64,000 bases of DNA from Roseibium salinum (lineage in GTDB: Bacteria; Pseudomonadota; Alphaproteobacteria; Rhizobiales; Stappiaceae): the NCBI RefSeq assembly GCF_026240905.1, contig NZ_JAPEVI010000003.1, positions 1,364,001-1,428,000 of the forward strand, in the 5' to 3' direction. Position numbers and translations under genes: made by a program. Positions 27,762 to 37,059 of the stretch are shown piece after piece. The notes beneath the pieces were generated by a model that ran no database searches, had not been told where the DNA came from, and saw only the letters and a program-made list of their open reading frames with translations. How positions within the stretch are numbered: position 1 is the first letter of the stretch; every line of letters begins with the position of its first letter.

Positions 27762-28218
27762 GGATATGCAGCCTTTGATTTTGTTACCCATACTTTGTCT
27801 TGCTGGGAATGATCGAAAGACATCTTCGCCGTCTCATTTCGGACGTATGCCAGCCTTACCGGCTGCTTCCTCCAGACGACTTCCGTCCCACCCAACGATC
27901 CCATACGATGGCATTTAGCCGTTCGGGTCAAGTACTTGCTGCACTTATCTCGTCAAATTTCCGGAACCGCCAGTCATTGTGACCCTGATTGATGCATTGT
28001 CAGCGAATGTGGCTAAAGCGAAATCATGCAATGCCTAAAATAGCTTCAATCCATTTAGCGACACCATCGTCATCGTTAACGCTGATCTGAAAATTCTCAT
28101 GAAATGCAAGATACGGCAGCAATGCCAGAACCTGGTTGCGGACGATAAGTGAATGATTAAAGTGGCCCCACCCAGGGTTGGCTGCTCTGCCCCCATCACC
28201 CAAGACCGATGTGCCATC
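27762..28218. other. Divergent intergenic region between aapJ and metC
   Basis: About 457 bases with promoters for both genes presumably inside. No clear riboswitch, repeat or terminator was seen. A leftward open frame ending at 28024 reads protein-like in its last ~40 codons but has no start or family support. Confidence 0.4.
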
Positions 28219-29397
28219 ATGTCCAGATCCGAATCCCGCGCGCCCCTGAAACCAGATACCAGGCTCCTTCACTCCGGCCAGGATCCCCTGGCCTTCCATG
28301 GTTTTGTAAACCCGCCCGTTGTTCATGCATCCACGGTTCTATTCCCGGATGTCGAGACAATGGTGAGCGGAAAGCAGACATATTCCTATGGCAGGCGCGG
28401 AAACCCCACGACCGACGCGCTCGAGGATGCGCTCAAGGAAATGGAGGGGGCAGCTGGCGTAAAGCTTGCCAATTCGGGACTTAACGCGATCGCGCTGGCG
28501 ATCCTGTCTTGCGTCAGGTCCGGCGATCACCTTCTTCTGCCCGACACGGCTTATGGCCCGACACGGCATTTTGCCGATACCGTTCTTCCCGGCTTCGGTG
28601 TCAGCGTCGAATATTACGATCCGCTGCTGGGAGGCGACGTCAAGTCCCTGTTCCGTCCGCAGACGGCGGCCGTCTTTACCGAGGCGCCGGGATCCCTCAC
28701 CTTTGAAATGCAGGACATTCCGGCGATCGTTGCCGCCGCGCGCGAGATCGATGCAACCGTACTGATGGACAACACCTGGGCGAGCCCGCTCTATTGCCAG
28801 CCCCTGGCCCTCGGCGTCGATCTCTCGCTCCAGGCGGGAACCAAGTACATCGTCGGACATTCCGACGTGATGCTCGGCACCGTCGCTGCGAGTGAGAAGG
28901 CCTGGAAAGGCCTCAACGCCCTTCACGGCGCCATGGGCTGCCATGTGGCGCCCGACGATGTCTATCTCGGGCTGCGTGGACTGCGGACACTTTCGGTGCG
29001 CCTGGAACGTCACCAGCGGAACACCTTGACCGTCCTGAACTGGCTGAAGAACCAGCCCCAGGTCGGCGCGGTCAGGTATCCGGCCCTTGATTCGGATCCC
29101 GGTTACGATCTCTGGAAAAGGGATTTTACCGGCAGTTCCGGTCTTTGCGCCTTCGATTTCGTCAAAGATACCGCCAGGGAGCAGGCCCACGCCTTCCTTG
29201 ATGCGCTTGCGCTCTTCGGGCTCGGCTTCTCCTGGGGCGGATATGAAAGTCTGGCGATCCCGGTAAGGCTGAAAGGTCAGCGGACGGCGACGAAAGTCGC
29301 CGAGGACCTGCATTCCGTCCGTCTGCATATTGGCCTGGAGCATCCGGAAGACCTGATCAATGACATCGATCAGGCACTGAAGAAGGCGTTTGCCTAG
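28219..29397 (+). CDS. metC: Cystathionine beta-lyase
   Basis: A 392-aa Cys/Met-metabolism PLP enzyme that cleaves cystathionine to homocysteine in methionine synthesis. The Schiff-base lysine is Lys209 in AGTKYIVGHSD. Also present are SYGRRGNPTTDALE near residue 60 and VLMDNTWASPLYCQPL (PLP-binding Asp). The ATG at 28219 starts the conserved part; the frame is open back to 28153 but those residues are unlike the family. No strong ribosome site is visible. Confidence 0.9.
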   Translation: MSRSESRAPLKPDTRLLHSGQDPLAFHGFVNPPVVHASTVLFPDVETMVSGKQTYSYGRRGNPTTDALEDALKEMEGAAGVKLANSGLNAIALAILSCVRSGDHLLLPDTAYGPTRHFADTVLPGFGVSVEYYDPLLGGDVKSLFRPQTAAVFTEAPGSLTFEMQDIPAIVAAAREIDATVLMDNTWASPLYCQPLALGVDLSLQAGTKYIVGHSDVMLGTVAASEKAWKGLNALHGAMGCHVAPDDVYLGLRGLRTLSVRLERHQRNTLTVLNWLKNQPQVGAVRYPALDSDPGYDLWKRDFTGSSGLCAFDFVKDTAREQAHAFLDALALFGLGFSWGGYESLAIPVRLKGQRTATKVAEDLHSVRLHIGLEHPEDLINDIDQALKKAFA

Positions 29398-29443
29398 CGG
29401 CCGCGCCTTTGGGCCGGATTGACCGATGAGGACAGCGGGGCGG

Positions 29444-29758
29444 TCAAATGGTTGGATCGTCCCGGTTTTCCTTATAAATCAGCCAGAGATTCCGGAAGTA
29501 GATTCCAAGTCCAAGGCCCTGACCCGCAATAAAAACCGGGTCCTTTCGCTGTATGGCATAGATCAGCAGCAGCGAGCCGCCGGCAATAGAGAAGAACCAG
29601 AACGCGACCGGCACGATTGAACGGCCGACCCGTTCGGATGCAATCCACTGAATGACGAAGCGCATCATGAACATGGCCTGGGCGAAGAAGCCCAGAATGA
29701 TCCAGAAATCGAATTGCTCGACAAATACCGTATGCAACCAGTCTAGAAGGGCGCTCAT
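29444..29758 (-). CDS. Lipid-A-disaccharide synthase N-terminal-like (LAB_N) membrane protein
   Basis: A 104-aa protein with three predicted membrane helices, matching the LAB_N domain: FWIILGFFAQAMFMMRFVIQWIASE, then VAFWFFSIAGGSLLLIYAI, then GLGIYFRNLWLI. These small proteins accompany lipid A or polyprenyl-glycan modification genes. It is last gene of a leftward operon with GT39, PAP2 and GT2 genes, which is a typical arrangement for sugar transfer to envelope lipids. Confidence 0.85.
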   Translation of the reverse strand: MSALLDWLHTVFVEQFDFWIILGFFAQAMFMMRFVIQWIASERVGRSIVPVAFWFFSIAGGSLLLIYAIQRKDPVFIAGQGLGLGIYFRNLWLIYKENRDDPTI

Positions 29759-29813
29759 TTGGAAGATCCAGTCAGTGTTTTCGGGCTCACCGCCAATTTG
29801 ATGCAGGCCAAAG

Positions 29814-30575
29814 TCAGGTCAGGGGCCGGACGTCGGGGACTTTCTTGCGCCGCTTGCGCAACCACCAGACGCCGACCAGATCCAGAGCGCCGATAAGCGC
29901 CCGGTCGAAGATTCCATATTTCGACGTGCCGTGCCGCCGCTGACGGTCCTGCACGTCGATATGCGTCACGCCATAGCCTTCGCGGATGACGAGAGCCGGC
30001 AGAAAGCGGTGCCAGCTGTCGAAGTAAGGCAGCTGCAGAAAGACCTCCCTGCGCAAGGCTTTCAGGCCGCAGCCGCTGTCGCGCGTGTTGTCCTTCAGGA
30101 TTGCGCCCCGGAGCTTGTTGGCAAATCTGGACGCATAGCGCTTGGCAAGGCTGGCCTTGCGGCCGAGCCGCTGGCCGGCGGCAAGCGCAACCTCCGGGCC
30201 GGCCGCCTCCAGGGCATCGAGGAGATCGGAAATGTAGGCGGGATCATTTTCCCCGTCACCATCGATCGTGGCAACGATATTCCCTCGGGCATGCTGCAGC
30301 CCGGTGCGCACCGCGCAACTCTGGCCACAGGATTTTTCATGACGGATCGGCCGCAGCCAGTCATGGGTGGCCGCATAGTCCTGCAAGACGATATCGGTGC
30401 CGTCCGAGGAGCCATCATCCACGACGATTACTTCAAACTGCCGCCCCTCGAGCGCGCCCTCGATTTCGTCAAGCAGAAACGGCAGGTTTTCCGCTTCATC
30501 CTTGGCCGGAACAACGACCGTGACAGCCAGCGCACCCCTGTTCGCCGCCAACCCCTCCAGAAAGCTCTGTGTCAT
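29814..30575 (-). CDS. GT2 family glycosyltransferase (polyprenyl-phosphate sugar transferase)
   Basis: A 253-aa GT-A-fold transferase related to dolichol-phosphate mannose synthase and ArnC. The N-terminus shows VVVPAKDEAENLPFLLDEIE and EVIVVDDGSSDGT; ATIDGDGENDP carries the metal-binding acidic motif; and the RDSGCGLKA and RHGTSKYG motifs follow. It has no C-terminal membrane pair, and has a basic tail (RKRRKKV). It overlaps the PAP2 gene by four bases. It should load a sugar onto undecaprenyl phosphate for the GT39 enzyme. Confidence 0.88.
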   Translation of the reverse strand: MTQSFLEGLAANRGALAVTVVVPAKDEAENLPFLLDEIEGALEGRQFEVIVVDDGSSDGTDIVLQDYAATHDWLRPIRHEKSCGQSCAVRTGLQHARGNIVATIDGDGENDPAYISDLLDALEAAGPEVALAAGQRLGRKASLAKRYASRFANKLRGAILKDNTRDSGCGLKALRREVFLQLPYFDSWHRFLPALVIREGYGVTHIDVQDRQRRHGTSKYGIFDRALIGALDLVGVWWLRKRRKKVPDVRPLT

Positions 30576-31483
30576 GAACCCGTCCGTTCCGTCTCGTCCG
30601 CCCTGGGCACTTCCAGAAGAACGCGGTCAGCGCCGCGCAGCCCCCGGACCACCTGCCAGACCGCACGCAGACACGCCCTGGCGGACAACGCGTTCATGTT
30701 GGGCATGATTTTTCCGGAAGAAGATAGATGAAAGCCGAGCCGCCGCCGGGCCATGGCCCGGACGGTGAAGAAGGTGAAGGTCATCCCCAGCAACGTACCG
30801 GCGATGACGTCGCTCGGATAATGCGCGCCGACCATCACCCGGCTGAAGGCCAGCCAGAAGGCAGCGACGACGATCAGCCAGCGATACGCAGGGAAGATGA
30901 AGGCCAGCGCAGTGGCAAGCGCTGCGACTGTCGTCGAATGGCCGGAGGGAAAGCTGGTGTAGGTTCCGTCGAAGGCCAGAAACTCGAAATGAACCGGGCC
31001 GACCTGCTCATAAAGCTTCGGACGGGCACGGCCGAGCGTCCATTTGAAGGCGATGGCGAGAAGCCCCGTTGCCGTGACCACATAGAAGATGAACGCGCAG
31101 TAGGTGAAGAGCGCGCCGATTGCCATGCGCAGGCGGAAGGCATACCGGCCGGCGTCCAGAGCAAGCAGCGCCAGGCACGCGACGCCGGTCGTCCCCAGGA
31201 TCCAATCCGATTTTCCCAGATCGGTAAACATGCGGAAAGCCGAGCGGTATTCGCCCGGCAGAGAGCGCAGCCACGGATAGGTCGGGAAATCGAAGGCGAC
31301 AACGGCGATGCCGACCGTCAGCAGCAAAACCGCCAGGATATCCTGCGGTCTTTGCCCGGGCGGCAGCGGATCCATGCTGTGGCGCGCGCGCTCCTTGCGG
31401 CCGGAAAACAGAATGGCAATGCGCCTGGCATTCCCGCGCATCCGCGCAAGTATCCGCCAGACCAATTCACTGTTGCTCTTCAT
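30572..31483 (-). CDS. PAP2-family membrane phosphatase
   Basis: A 303-aa integral membrane phosphatase with all three PAP2 motifs: KWTLGRARP, SFPSGHS and SRVMVGAHYPSD. Family members remove phosphate from lipid A, undecaprenyl pyrophosphate or phosphatidic acid. The ATG at 31483 overlaps the end of the GT39 gene by 17 bases; a start at 31516 would overlap it more. Its place between GT39 and GT2 genes suggests work on a lipid-linked glycan or lipid A. Confidence 0.87.
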   Translation of the reverse strand: MKSNSELVWRILARMRGNARRIAILFSGRKERARHSMDPLPPGQRPQDILAVLLLTVGIAVVAFDFPTYPWLRSLPGEYRSAFRMFTDLGKSDWILGTTGVACLALLALDAGRYAFRLRMAIGALFTYCAFIFYVVTATGLLAIAFKWTLGRARPKLYEQVGPVHFEFLAFDGTYTSFPSGHSTTVAALATALAFIFPAYRWLIVVAAFWLAFSRVMVGAHYPSDVIAGTLLGMTFTFFTVRAMARRRLGFHLSSSGKIMPNMNALSARACLRAVWQVVRGLRGADRVLLEVPRADETERTGS

Positions 31484-33326
31484 TGCCGTCTTCTGCACTC
31501 GTGCCGACCCTGGCATTTTGATAAAGCGCTATATCGACTTTATCACCGCCATTGATATTGAGGCCGTCTACCCTTTTTCGCGCCTCCGGCACAAGACCAA
31601 TCTCCTTGGCCGCCGCCAAAAAGGCCGGTTCTTCCCGGCTTTCTACAGCTGCAACCCGGCAGATGCCGGGATCATCGCCCGTGAATTGCGCCAGGAACTC
31701 AGCAGCTCCTTTCGGTGAAATGATGCGGGTTCGGGTTCCTTCGAGGAAGATGAAACTCGGTTCGTGGAATCCGGACGTGACCACTTCACGGGTTTGCCGG
31801 TCGGCGCAACCCGGGATCTCGTCGATTGCCTGAATGAGCCGCGGGCTGACCCAGATCGGCGTGAGAGCCGGCCCGACAAAGCCCCAAAAGCCGACAGCGA
31901 CACATATGGCGGTGAGGATTACAGCCGGGAATGCGTGAATTGCCCGTCCGCGCAAGACCCTTGAGGCCGCACCGATCGCAAATACGGCGCCCAGTGCCAT
32001 GATCACAACCCCGGGGGCGACGGCCACGCACCCAGGAAGACCGGCCCGGCGAAAGCGGCCACGGCCAGGCCGATGGCAGGCAGTGCCAGCAGGATCGCCG
32101 CAATCCAGCGAGATCCAGGTTCTTGTATGCGTTCCCGCCCCGTCCAGGAGTGCCGCGGCCACCGGAAGCGCCAGCGCCGGCAGCAGCGGCATGGTGTAGT
32201 GTGGCAGCTTCGTCGCCACCAGTTCGAACACGATCCAGCTTGGCAGGAACCAGGCGGCGGAAAATACCACAACAGGGCTGGAGCGCTCGCGCCAGATCAG
32301 CGGCAGGGTAACAAGAAAGAACGCCGGAAGCGGCCAGAAGATTCCCAGCATTGCCCCGAGATGCGTCAGCGGAGGAGCGCCATGGCCCTCCTGTCCCTGC
32401 CCTACCTTGCCAAGCAGGTCCTTGCCGATGGATTCGGTGAAAAAGGTGCCGTCGGTCGCAATCCAGATGGCTACGAACCAGGGCGACACGAGCAGCACAA
32501 ACCAGATGGCTCCCAGCAGCGGCGACGCTCCTTTAAACCAGGCAGCCCTTCTACTGAAAACCATCAACCCGGCAACGGTCAAACCGACGACCATGGGCCC
32601 CACGGGCCCCTTGATGAGCACGCTCGCCGCAAGCGCCGTCCAGAACAGGAAGCTCAGCCGCCACAATCTGCGTTCCGGGTCTTTCAGCCACACCCGCGCG
32701 AGCGCCCCCTGCGCAATGATGATCGTGGCAAAAAGCATCGCATCGGTTTTGGCAAGCCGTGCCTCAACGCCTGTGATGATTGCCAGAGCCACAAAACTGC
32801 CGGCAAGCAGGGCTCCGGCCGGACCCATGAATGCGCGTGCCAGCCAGAAACTTGCCAGGACGCAGATTACAGCGCCGATGAGCGATGGCAGCCGGTAGAC
32901 CCACAGAGGCGCATCCGGGCCATGCCCGGTCAGTTTCACTGCAGCAGCCTGAAGCCAATAGATGCCGACAGGCTTCTTGTGGCGCGCCTCCTCCTGAAAA
33001 CGGATGTCGATATAATCGTCCGTTTCCAGCATCTGCTTGGTAGCCTGGGTGAAGCGGGGCTCATCCCTGTCGAGCGGCGGAATGGTCCATTGCCCGGGAA
33101 CGAAAAGCATCAGGGAAAGGAAGAGCAGCAGGAAGGGTGCCGTGATATCGTGGCCGAAAACCCGCAGCCAGACGGGTTTGCGCATTTTGCCTGCCCCGCC
33201 GACGTGCTGAGCGGACCGTTCCTCCGTTTTTTCCGCGCCGGCAGCGTCCGCGGCCGTTGCGGAACTTCCAGATCCGAGCGCCTTCTCTTGAGCGTGAGCC
33301 GTTTGAACGTCGCTTGTATCAGCCAT
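31467..33326 (-). CDS. GT39 family (ArnT-like) glycosyltransferase, with a compensated frameshift
   Basis: A ~619-aa integral membrane transferase that moves a sugar from a polyprenyl carrier to an acceptor such as lipid A. The N-terminal PPLDRDEPRFTQATKQML (catalytic Asp-Glu region) and HKKPVGIYWLQA are diagnostic, followed by about ten membrane helices. Between about 32141 and 32010 the written frame gives an Arg/Cys-rich stretch, while the neighbouring frame gives a clean membrane helix (WIAAILLALPAIGLAVAAF). This implies one extra base near 32138-32141 and one missing near 32009-32017. The gene opens the four-gene envelope operon. Confidence 0.85.
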   Translation of the reverse strand: MADTSDVQTAHAQEKALGSGSSATAADAAGAEKTEERSAQHVGGAGKMRKPVWLRVFGHDITAPFLLLFLSLMLFVPGQWTIPPLDRDEPRFTQATKQMLETDDYIDIRFQEEARHKKPVGIYWLQAAAVKLTGHGPDAPLWVYRLPSLIGAVICVLASFWLARAFMGPAGALLAGSFVALAIITGVEARLAKTDAMLFATIIIAQGALARVWLKDPERRLWRLSFLFWTALAASVLIKGPVGPMVVGLTVAGLMVFSRRAAWFKGASPLLGAIWFVLLVSPWFVAIWIATDGTFFTESIGKDLLGKVGQGQEGHGAPPLTHLGAMLGIFWPLPAFFLVTLPLIWRERSSPVVVFSAAWFLPSWIVFELVATKLPHYTMPLLPALALPVAAALLDGAGTHTRTWISLDCGDPAGTACHRPGRGRFRRAGLPGCVAVAPGVVIMALGAVFAIGAASRVLRGRAIHAFPAVILTAICVAVGFWGFVGPALTPIWVSPRLIQAIDEIPGCADRQTREVVTSGFHEPSFIFLEGTRTRIISPKGAAEFLAQFTGDDPGICRVAAVESREEPAFLAAAKEIGLVPEARKRVDGLNINGGDKVDIALYQNARVGTSAEDGNEEQQ

Positions 33327-33494
33327 CAATTCGCGTTTCCGAATACCTGCTTCCGGACCCGATTTGCCGCAGGCCCTGTTTTCAAAGGCATGTCCTACAT
33401 GAGCTTTTCAAAAAGGGAAACAAGTGCTTGCCCTCACGGCCCGCTGAGCTATCGTCCGGTTTCCTGAAACACCTGTTGAGTCTCAAGGTTCTGT

Positions 33495-34332
33495 ATGACT
33501 CTGATTGCCCATATGACGGACCTGCACCTGCGCCCGAGGGGCCTGGCGTGTTACCGGGTTTCCGATACGAACATGTTGGCCGAACGCGCGATCCGGTCCC
33601 TGCTTGCGTTCACTCCGAAACCCGATGCCCTGGTCATTACAGGAGATCTGACGGACGGAAGCGATCCGCGCGAATATGCAGTTGCGCGGGAGTTGCTTTC
33701 CCGTCTCGACATGCCGGTCTATCTGATCCCCGGCAATCATGACAGCAGCGCCGGGATGCGTGAGGCCATGCAGGATTTTCCAGGCTTTGCGGAAAGCAGA
33801 ACCGGCAAAATCTCGTACACGGCGGATATCGGTGACGTTCAGCTGATCGCTCTCGACACGCACCTGCCCGGTGCAGCCGGAGGGGAACTCGGGGCGGAAC
33901 AGCTCGCCTGGCTCGATCTCGACGCTCCGTGCAGGCACAAAGCCGACCCTCATCGCCCTTCACCATCCGCCGGCTCTTTCAGGCATCACCCATATGGACG
34001 ATATCGGCCTCAGCGACGCCGAGGCGCTCGCGGAAGTGATTGCGCCGCACGATCACGTCGAACGGCTGCTTTGCGGGCATTTGCACAGACCGATCATCGC
34101 CAGCTTTGCAGGCAAGGTCATGACCCTCTCGCCGAGCACCAGTCACCAAGTGGTTCTGGATCTGACGGAAAACGGCCCGGCATTGTTCAACTTTGAACCG
34201 GCCGCCTACTTCCTCCACTACTATTCGCAGCGGACGGGAGTCGTATCCCACATGGCCTATGTCGAGGCTTTCCCCGGACCGCATCACTTCTTCGCCGATG
34301 ATGGCGTCGTCTGGCCGGGAGATGAAGCCTGA
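33495..34332 (+). CDS. Metallophosphoesterase (CpdA-like), apparent frameshift
   Basis: A ~278-aa calcineurin-type phosphodiesterase related to cyclic-nucleotide phosphodiesterases. Metal-binding motifs are split over two frames. The first frame (to ~33920) has HMTDLHL, TGDLTD and PGNHD; the second (from ~33922) has ALHHPP and CGHLHRP. One extra base around 33921 accounts for the break: removing it joins WLDL to TLRAGTKPTLIALHHPP. No homopolymer is obvious there, so true mutation and sequencing error are both open. The stop overlaps the ATG of the CAP gene. Confidence 0.78.
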
Positions 34333-34877
34333 TGCGCGTTCCGGGCCTTGCAAACAAGTTCAAAGTCGCCCTTACGGTCGGACTGGCTGCATGGACAATC
34401 GCCGCCTGCAGCGTCCTGCCGAGCGACATGGAAGAACGAACCATTCTTACGGACCAGCCCGTCGACAGGGGCCAGATGGTGGCCATGATCAATGCCTATC
34501 GACAACAGAACGGCCTGCCGGAGATCAGACATGATCCGGAGTTGGATGCCGTTTCCCAGAAGATGGCGCGCCACATCGCAGGGCGCGACAGCATGGATAC
34601 CTGGGCTCACAGTGCGTTCGGCCTGTCGCAGCGGCTGGACAAGGCTGGATATGCAAACTACGCGGCCGCCGAAAACCTGGGTGCCGGCTATGCCGACCTG
34701 TCCGCCGCCTTCCGTGGCTGGCAGGGATCGGAAGGGCACAACAGGAACCTGCTTAATTCGTATGTGACCCGCGTCGGGATTGCCCGAACCAACCGGAACA
34801 CGGGCAAATGGCGCAATTTCTGGGTCATGACCCTCGCCCGGCCCCATGCGGACGGGCGCCCGGTCGTCGTGAGATAA
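34332..34877 (+). CDS. CAP-domain lipoprotein
   Basis: A 181-aa protein with a lipoprotein signal peptide (lipobox IAAC, Cys near residue 22) and a CAP/SCP (cysteine-rich secretory, PR-1-like) domain. Features are MVAMINAYRQQNGLP, MARHIAGRDSMDTWAH and the GWQGSEGHNRNLL motif. CAP proteins bind lipids or act as proteases in some cases; the bacterial role is unclear. Its ATG overlaps the stop of the upstream phosphoesterase gene (TGATG), so the two are translationally coupled. Confidence 0.85.
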   Translation: MRVPGLANKFKVALTVGLAAWTIAACSVLPSDMEERTILTDQPVDRGQMVAMINAYRQQNGLPEIRHDPELDAVSQKMARHIAGRDSMDTWAHSAFGLSQRLDKAGYANYAAAENLGAGYADLSAAFRGWQGSEGHNRNLLNSYVTRVGIARTNRNTGKWRNFWVMTLARPHADGRPVVVR

Positions 34878-34882
34878 AAAAT

Positions 34883-34904
34883 GGCGGGGTTTCCCCCGCC
34901 CGTA
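34883..34904 (+). terminator. Hairpin after the CAP gene
   Basis: GGCGGGG (34883-34889) pairs with CCCCGCC (34894-34900) around a 4-base loop, six bases after the stop. The following tract is only weakly T-rich (GTAAAGTTTT). Confidence 0.55.
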
Positions 34905-35013
34905 AAGTTTTCCAGAGATCGGATGACCCAGTCTCATCCGGACATCCGGCACTCAAATACCTGAATGCAAGAGTCATATTTCTCTATCCCGCCGCGCGCC
35001 AGCTGTCAAATCG

Positions 35014-36420
35014 TCAGAAGGGAAAAGGGCGTGCGGCGAATTCGGCTTCCGTTGCCGGCGTCGCACGAAGGCCGCGCTGAACGACACCTTCAAACAGTCT
35101 TTTTTTGCCAAACCGGGGCTCCCAGCTGCACAGATCCGATGAGAGAAGTTTGATACAGGGTATGTTCAGGTCCTGACGGGTTGCATCGAACTCCCAGATC
35201 TCCAAGCCCTTGTCGAAACAGGATTGCAGCAGGTTCTCATAGCTGGCGGTTCGTCGGAGCTGCCGTTCGTCGGCAGCAGGCGCATCCGGCAGAGGCAAAT
35301 CCTCAAGGATGTTCCCATGCCTGGCATAAGCCAGTTGACGTGGCACCGGCGACGACGATTGACCCGGGCGGCCTGTCTCCGGATGAGCTCTCTCCATCAG
35401 CTCCAACGCGTATTCCGACTGGAGCAACTCCTGGATTGCGCTTTCGCACGCCGAAGCGATGTCCCATCCCGCTGACGTCCCCAGCGCGGCACGGCGACCG
35501 CCGTCGTCATGGGACAAAGCCATGACTACAAATGCATCGAGATCGGTAGACGCCAGGCAAAGGCTCCAATGCCGTCGCCGATCGGCCAAGAATGAAAACA
35601 ACGGAGCGGGCAAAATCTCGCGCAAGAACGCCCTATTCAACGAAGTTATCCCCAGGCGGTTGTACCAGGCTTGGGCGACCGCATCGCGCTCAACGAGTTC
35701 CAGCAATGCCCGCTCGCGCGCCCCACCGAGGTCACGCCAAACTGCGCAGCCGGCACTCGAGGCGAGCGAAATCCCGCGCACGCCGATCAGTTCCATTTCG
35801 TTGAACAGAACGCCGAAACTAGGAAATTGCGCGGTTGCGCGTCCATCGATCGATCGAAGTTGGATCCTGCGTTCCGACAGACCTTCCCAGTCCGGCCTAT
35901 CATCCGACACGACTCCCCTTAGTCGCATGTTCCCGGCCAGTTGTTGTTCCTGATTTCTGCTTAGACCCAGCAGCCGGGAAAACGCAACTTCCGGTTGGAG
36001 ATTCTCCTTAACCAGAATCCGGCTATCATTGATGCCATGAGTGCAAAGACTTAGACGTTCCGAAATCTCGCCAAGACAACTAAGGGCTGCATATATAGCC
36101 GCCGCACCTTGCCCGCCAGCCGGGATGGCGCTTGTTCGATTCCCGCTCACATTGGCAGTGCCCGGAGCGGCTTTCAGGATTCCGGAGCAGAAGTAAACCG
36201 GACACCCCTCCCTGGCGACCGGCACCAACCTCACATTAAAGGCCGTCAACAACGGCAAAAAAATGGACAGACTCGCATCTGTCATCCGCAAACGCCCTGC
36301 GTCTTCGCTTCCGTCACGCACCAGCAATCCCGCCCGGATCAGATCAGCCGCCACGGGTTCTGGCAGATGAACGTCTCCGCCGTCTTTACCCAGATGTAGG
36401 TGCATTACCTCACCTTCCAT
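35014..36420 (-). CDS. YcaO-family cyclodehydratase-like protein
   Basis: A 468-aa YcaO-domain protein. YcaO enzymes use ATP to turn Cys/Ser/Thr residues of peptides into azolines, or to form thioamides or macroamidines. The domain is marked by two repeats of its ATP-binding helix pattern, AIYAALSCLGEISERLSL and ARERALLELVERDAVAQAWY, and by a proline-containing C-terminus (RPFPF) like the PxPxP tail of azoline-forming members. ATG 36420 follows GAGAGGGG and is chosen over a GTG at 36456. It is divergent from two short leader-like genes, suggesting a ribosomal peptide pathway. No partner E1-like or TfuA gene is visible. Confidence 0.82.
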   Translation of the reverse strand: MEGEVMHLHLGKDGGDVHLPEPVAADLIRAGLLVRDGSEDAGRLRMTDASLSIFLPLLTAFNVRLVPVAREGCPVYFCSGILKAAPGTANVSGNRTSAIPAGGQGAAAIYAALSCLGEISERLSLCTHGINDSRILVKENLQPEVAFSRLLGLSRNQEQQLAGNMRLRGVVSDDRPDWEGLSERRIQLRSIDGRATAQFPSFGVLFNEMELIGVRGISLASSAGCAVWRDLGGARERALLELVERDAVAQAWYNRLGITSLNRAFLREILPAPLFSFLADRRRHWSLCLASTDLDAFVVMALSHDDGGRRAALGTSAGWDIASACESAIQELLQSEYALELMERAHPETGRPGQSSSPVPRQLAYARHGNILEDLPLPDAPAADERQLRRTASYENLLQSCFDKGLEIWEFDATRQDLNIPCIKLLSSDLCSWEPRFGKKRLFEGVVQRGLRATPATEAEFAARPFPF

Positions 36421-36499
36421 ACGGACCCCTCTCAAGTAACCGCGAAATACTTTCACTCAGCCTGCAATTGCACTTCCCGTAAATTGCGACGTCTACTAT

Positions 36500-36529
36500 T
36501 GAGACAAGGCCAATTTCGGTCATACTTTA
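36500..36529 (+). promoter_or_regulatory. Possible promoter for the leader-peptide genes
   Basis: TTGAGA (36500-36505) and TACTTT (36524-36529), 18 bases apart, resemble a sigma-70 promoter reading toward the first precursor-like gene. This is a weak call from sequence alone. Confidence 0.3.
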
Positions 36530-36668
36530 CCCATGAAAGAAGTCACTCAGCAGCAACAGACGCTCTGCATTAGAGTTTTTACTAAAGTTTGACTTATTTC
36601 AGATTAGCCGGATGACCATACGACCACCAGCTAAGACAGAATGCAACTTCAACTTCTGGAGACACGCC

Positions 36669-36959
36669 ATGCACGTCCATAAAGCTTCTGAAAGAGATCT
36701 GGAAATCGGCGCAAAACTTGGTGCCATGATTCAGGATACTACGGCCCGTGCCCGTCTGGTCGAAAATCCGGCTGAAGCGCTGAGTGAAATCGGCGCGAAG
36801 TCCGATCTGACGATCTATGCCGACACAGCGGATCTGGTGCATCTGATCATTCCGGCGAACGTCGACGCAGACCGCGTTGCGGCAGGTGATGAAGCCTATT
36901 TCGAGGAACTGGGCAGGCTCGCACTTGGCACCTGTTTCTACGACGATCTCCCGGAATAA
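36669..36959 (+). CDS. Nitrile-hydratase-leader-like RiPP precursor candidate 1
   Basis: A 96-aa protein whose first ~62 residues resemble NHLP (nitrile-hydratase alpha-subunit-like) leader peptides: helix, then RARLVENPAEALSEIGA, then LTIYADTADLVHLIIP. The remaining ~34 residues would be the core, acidic, with a single Cys89 in ALGTCFYDDLPE. ATG 36669 has GGAGA upstream; an earlier in-frame start at 36612 lacks a site. It is divergent from the YcaO gene, the usual setting for a thiazole/oxazole-modified peptide. The assignment is by motif only. Confidence 0.65.
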   Translation: MHVHKASERDLEIGAKLGAMIQDTTARARLVENPAEALSEIGAKSDLTIYADTADLVHLIIPANVDADRVAAGDEAYFEELGRLALGTCFYDDLPE

Positions 36960-37059
36960 TTGTCCGTTCTGAATAAGCAGCGCTGAATCTTTCAGCGCTC
37001 TTGCCCATCTTTGCTGCCCACCGGCAAAGATGGGCACCCTTCGAGGTCAGGAGGCGAAA

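Noticed and set aside
28024..28140. Leftward open frame with a protein-like C-terminus between aapJ and metC
   Set aside because: Its start would lie inside metC, no ribosome site or family was seen, and it is short; at most a gene remnant.
27900..28218. SAM-type riboswitch upstream of metC
   Set aside because: No conserved riboswitch core or following terminator could be recognised by eye.
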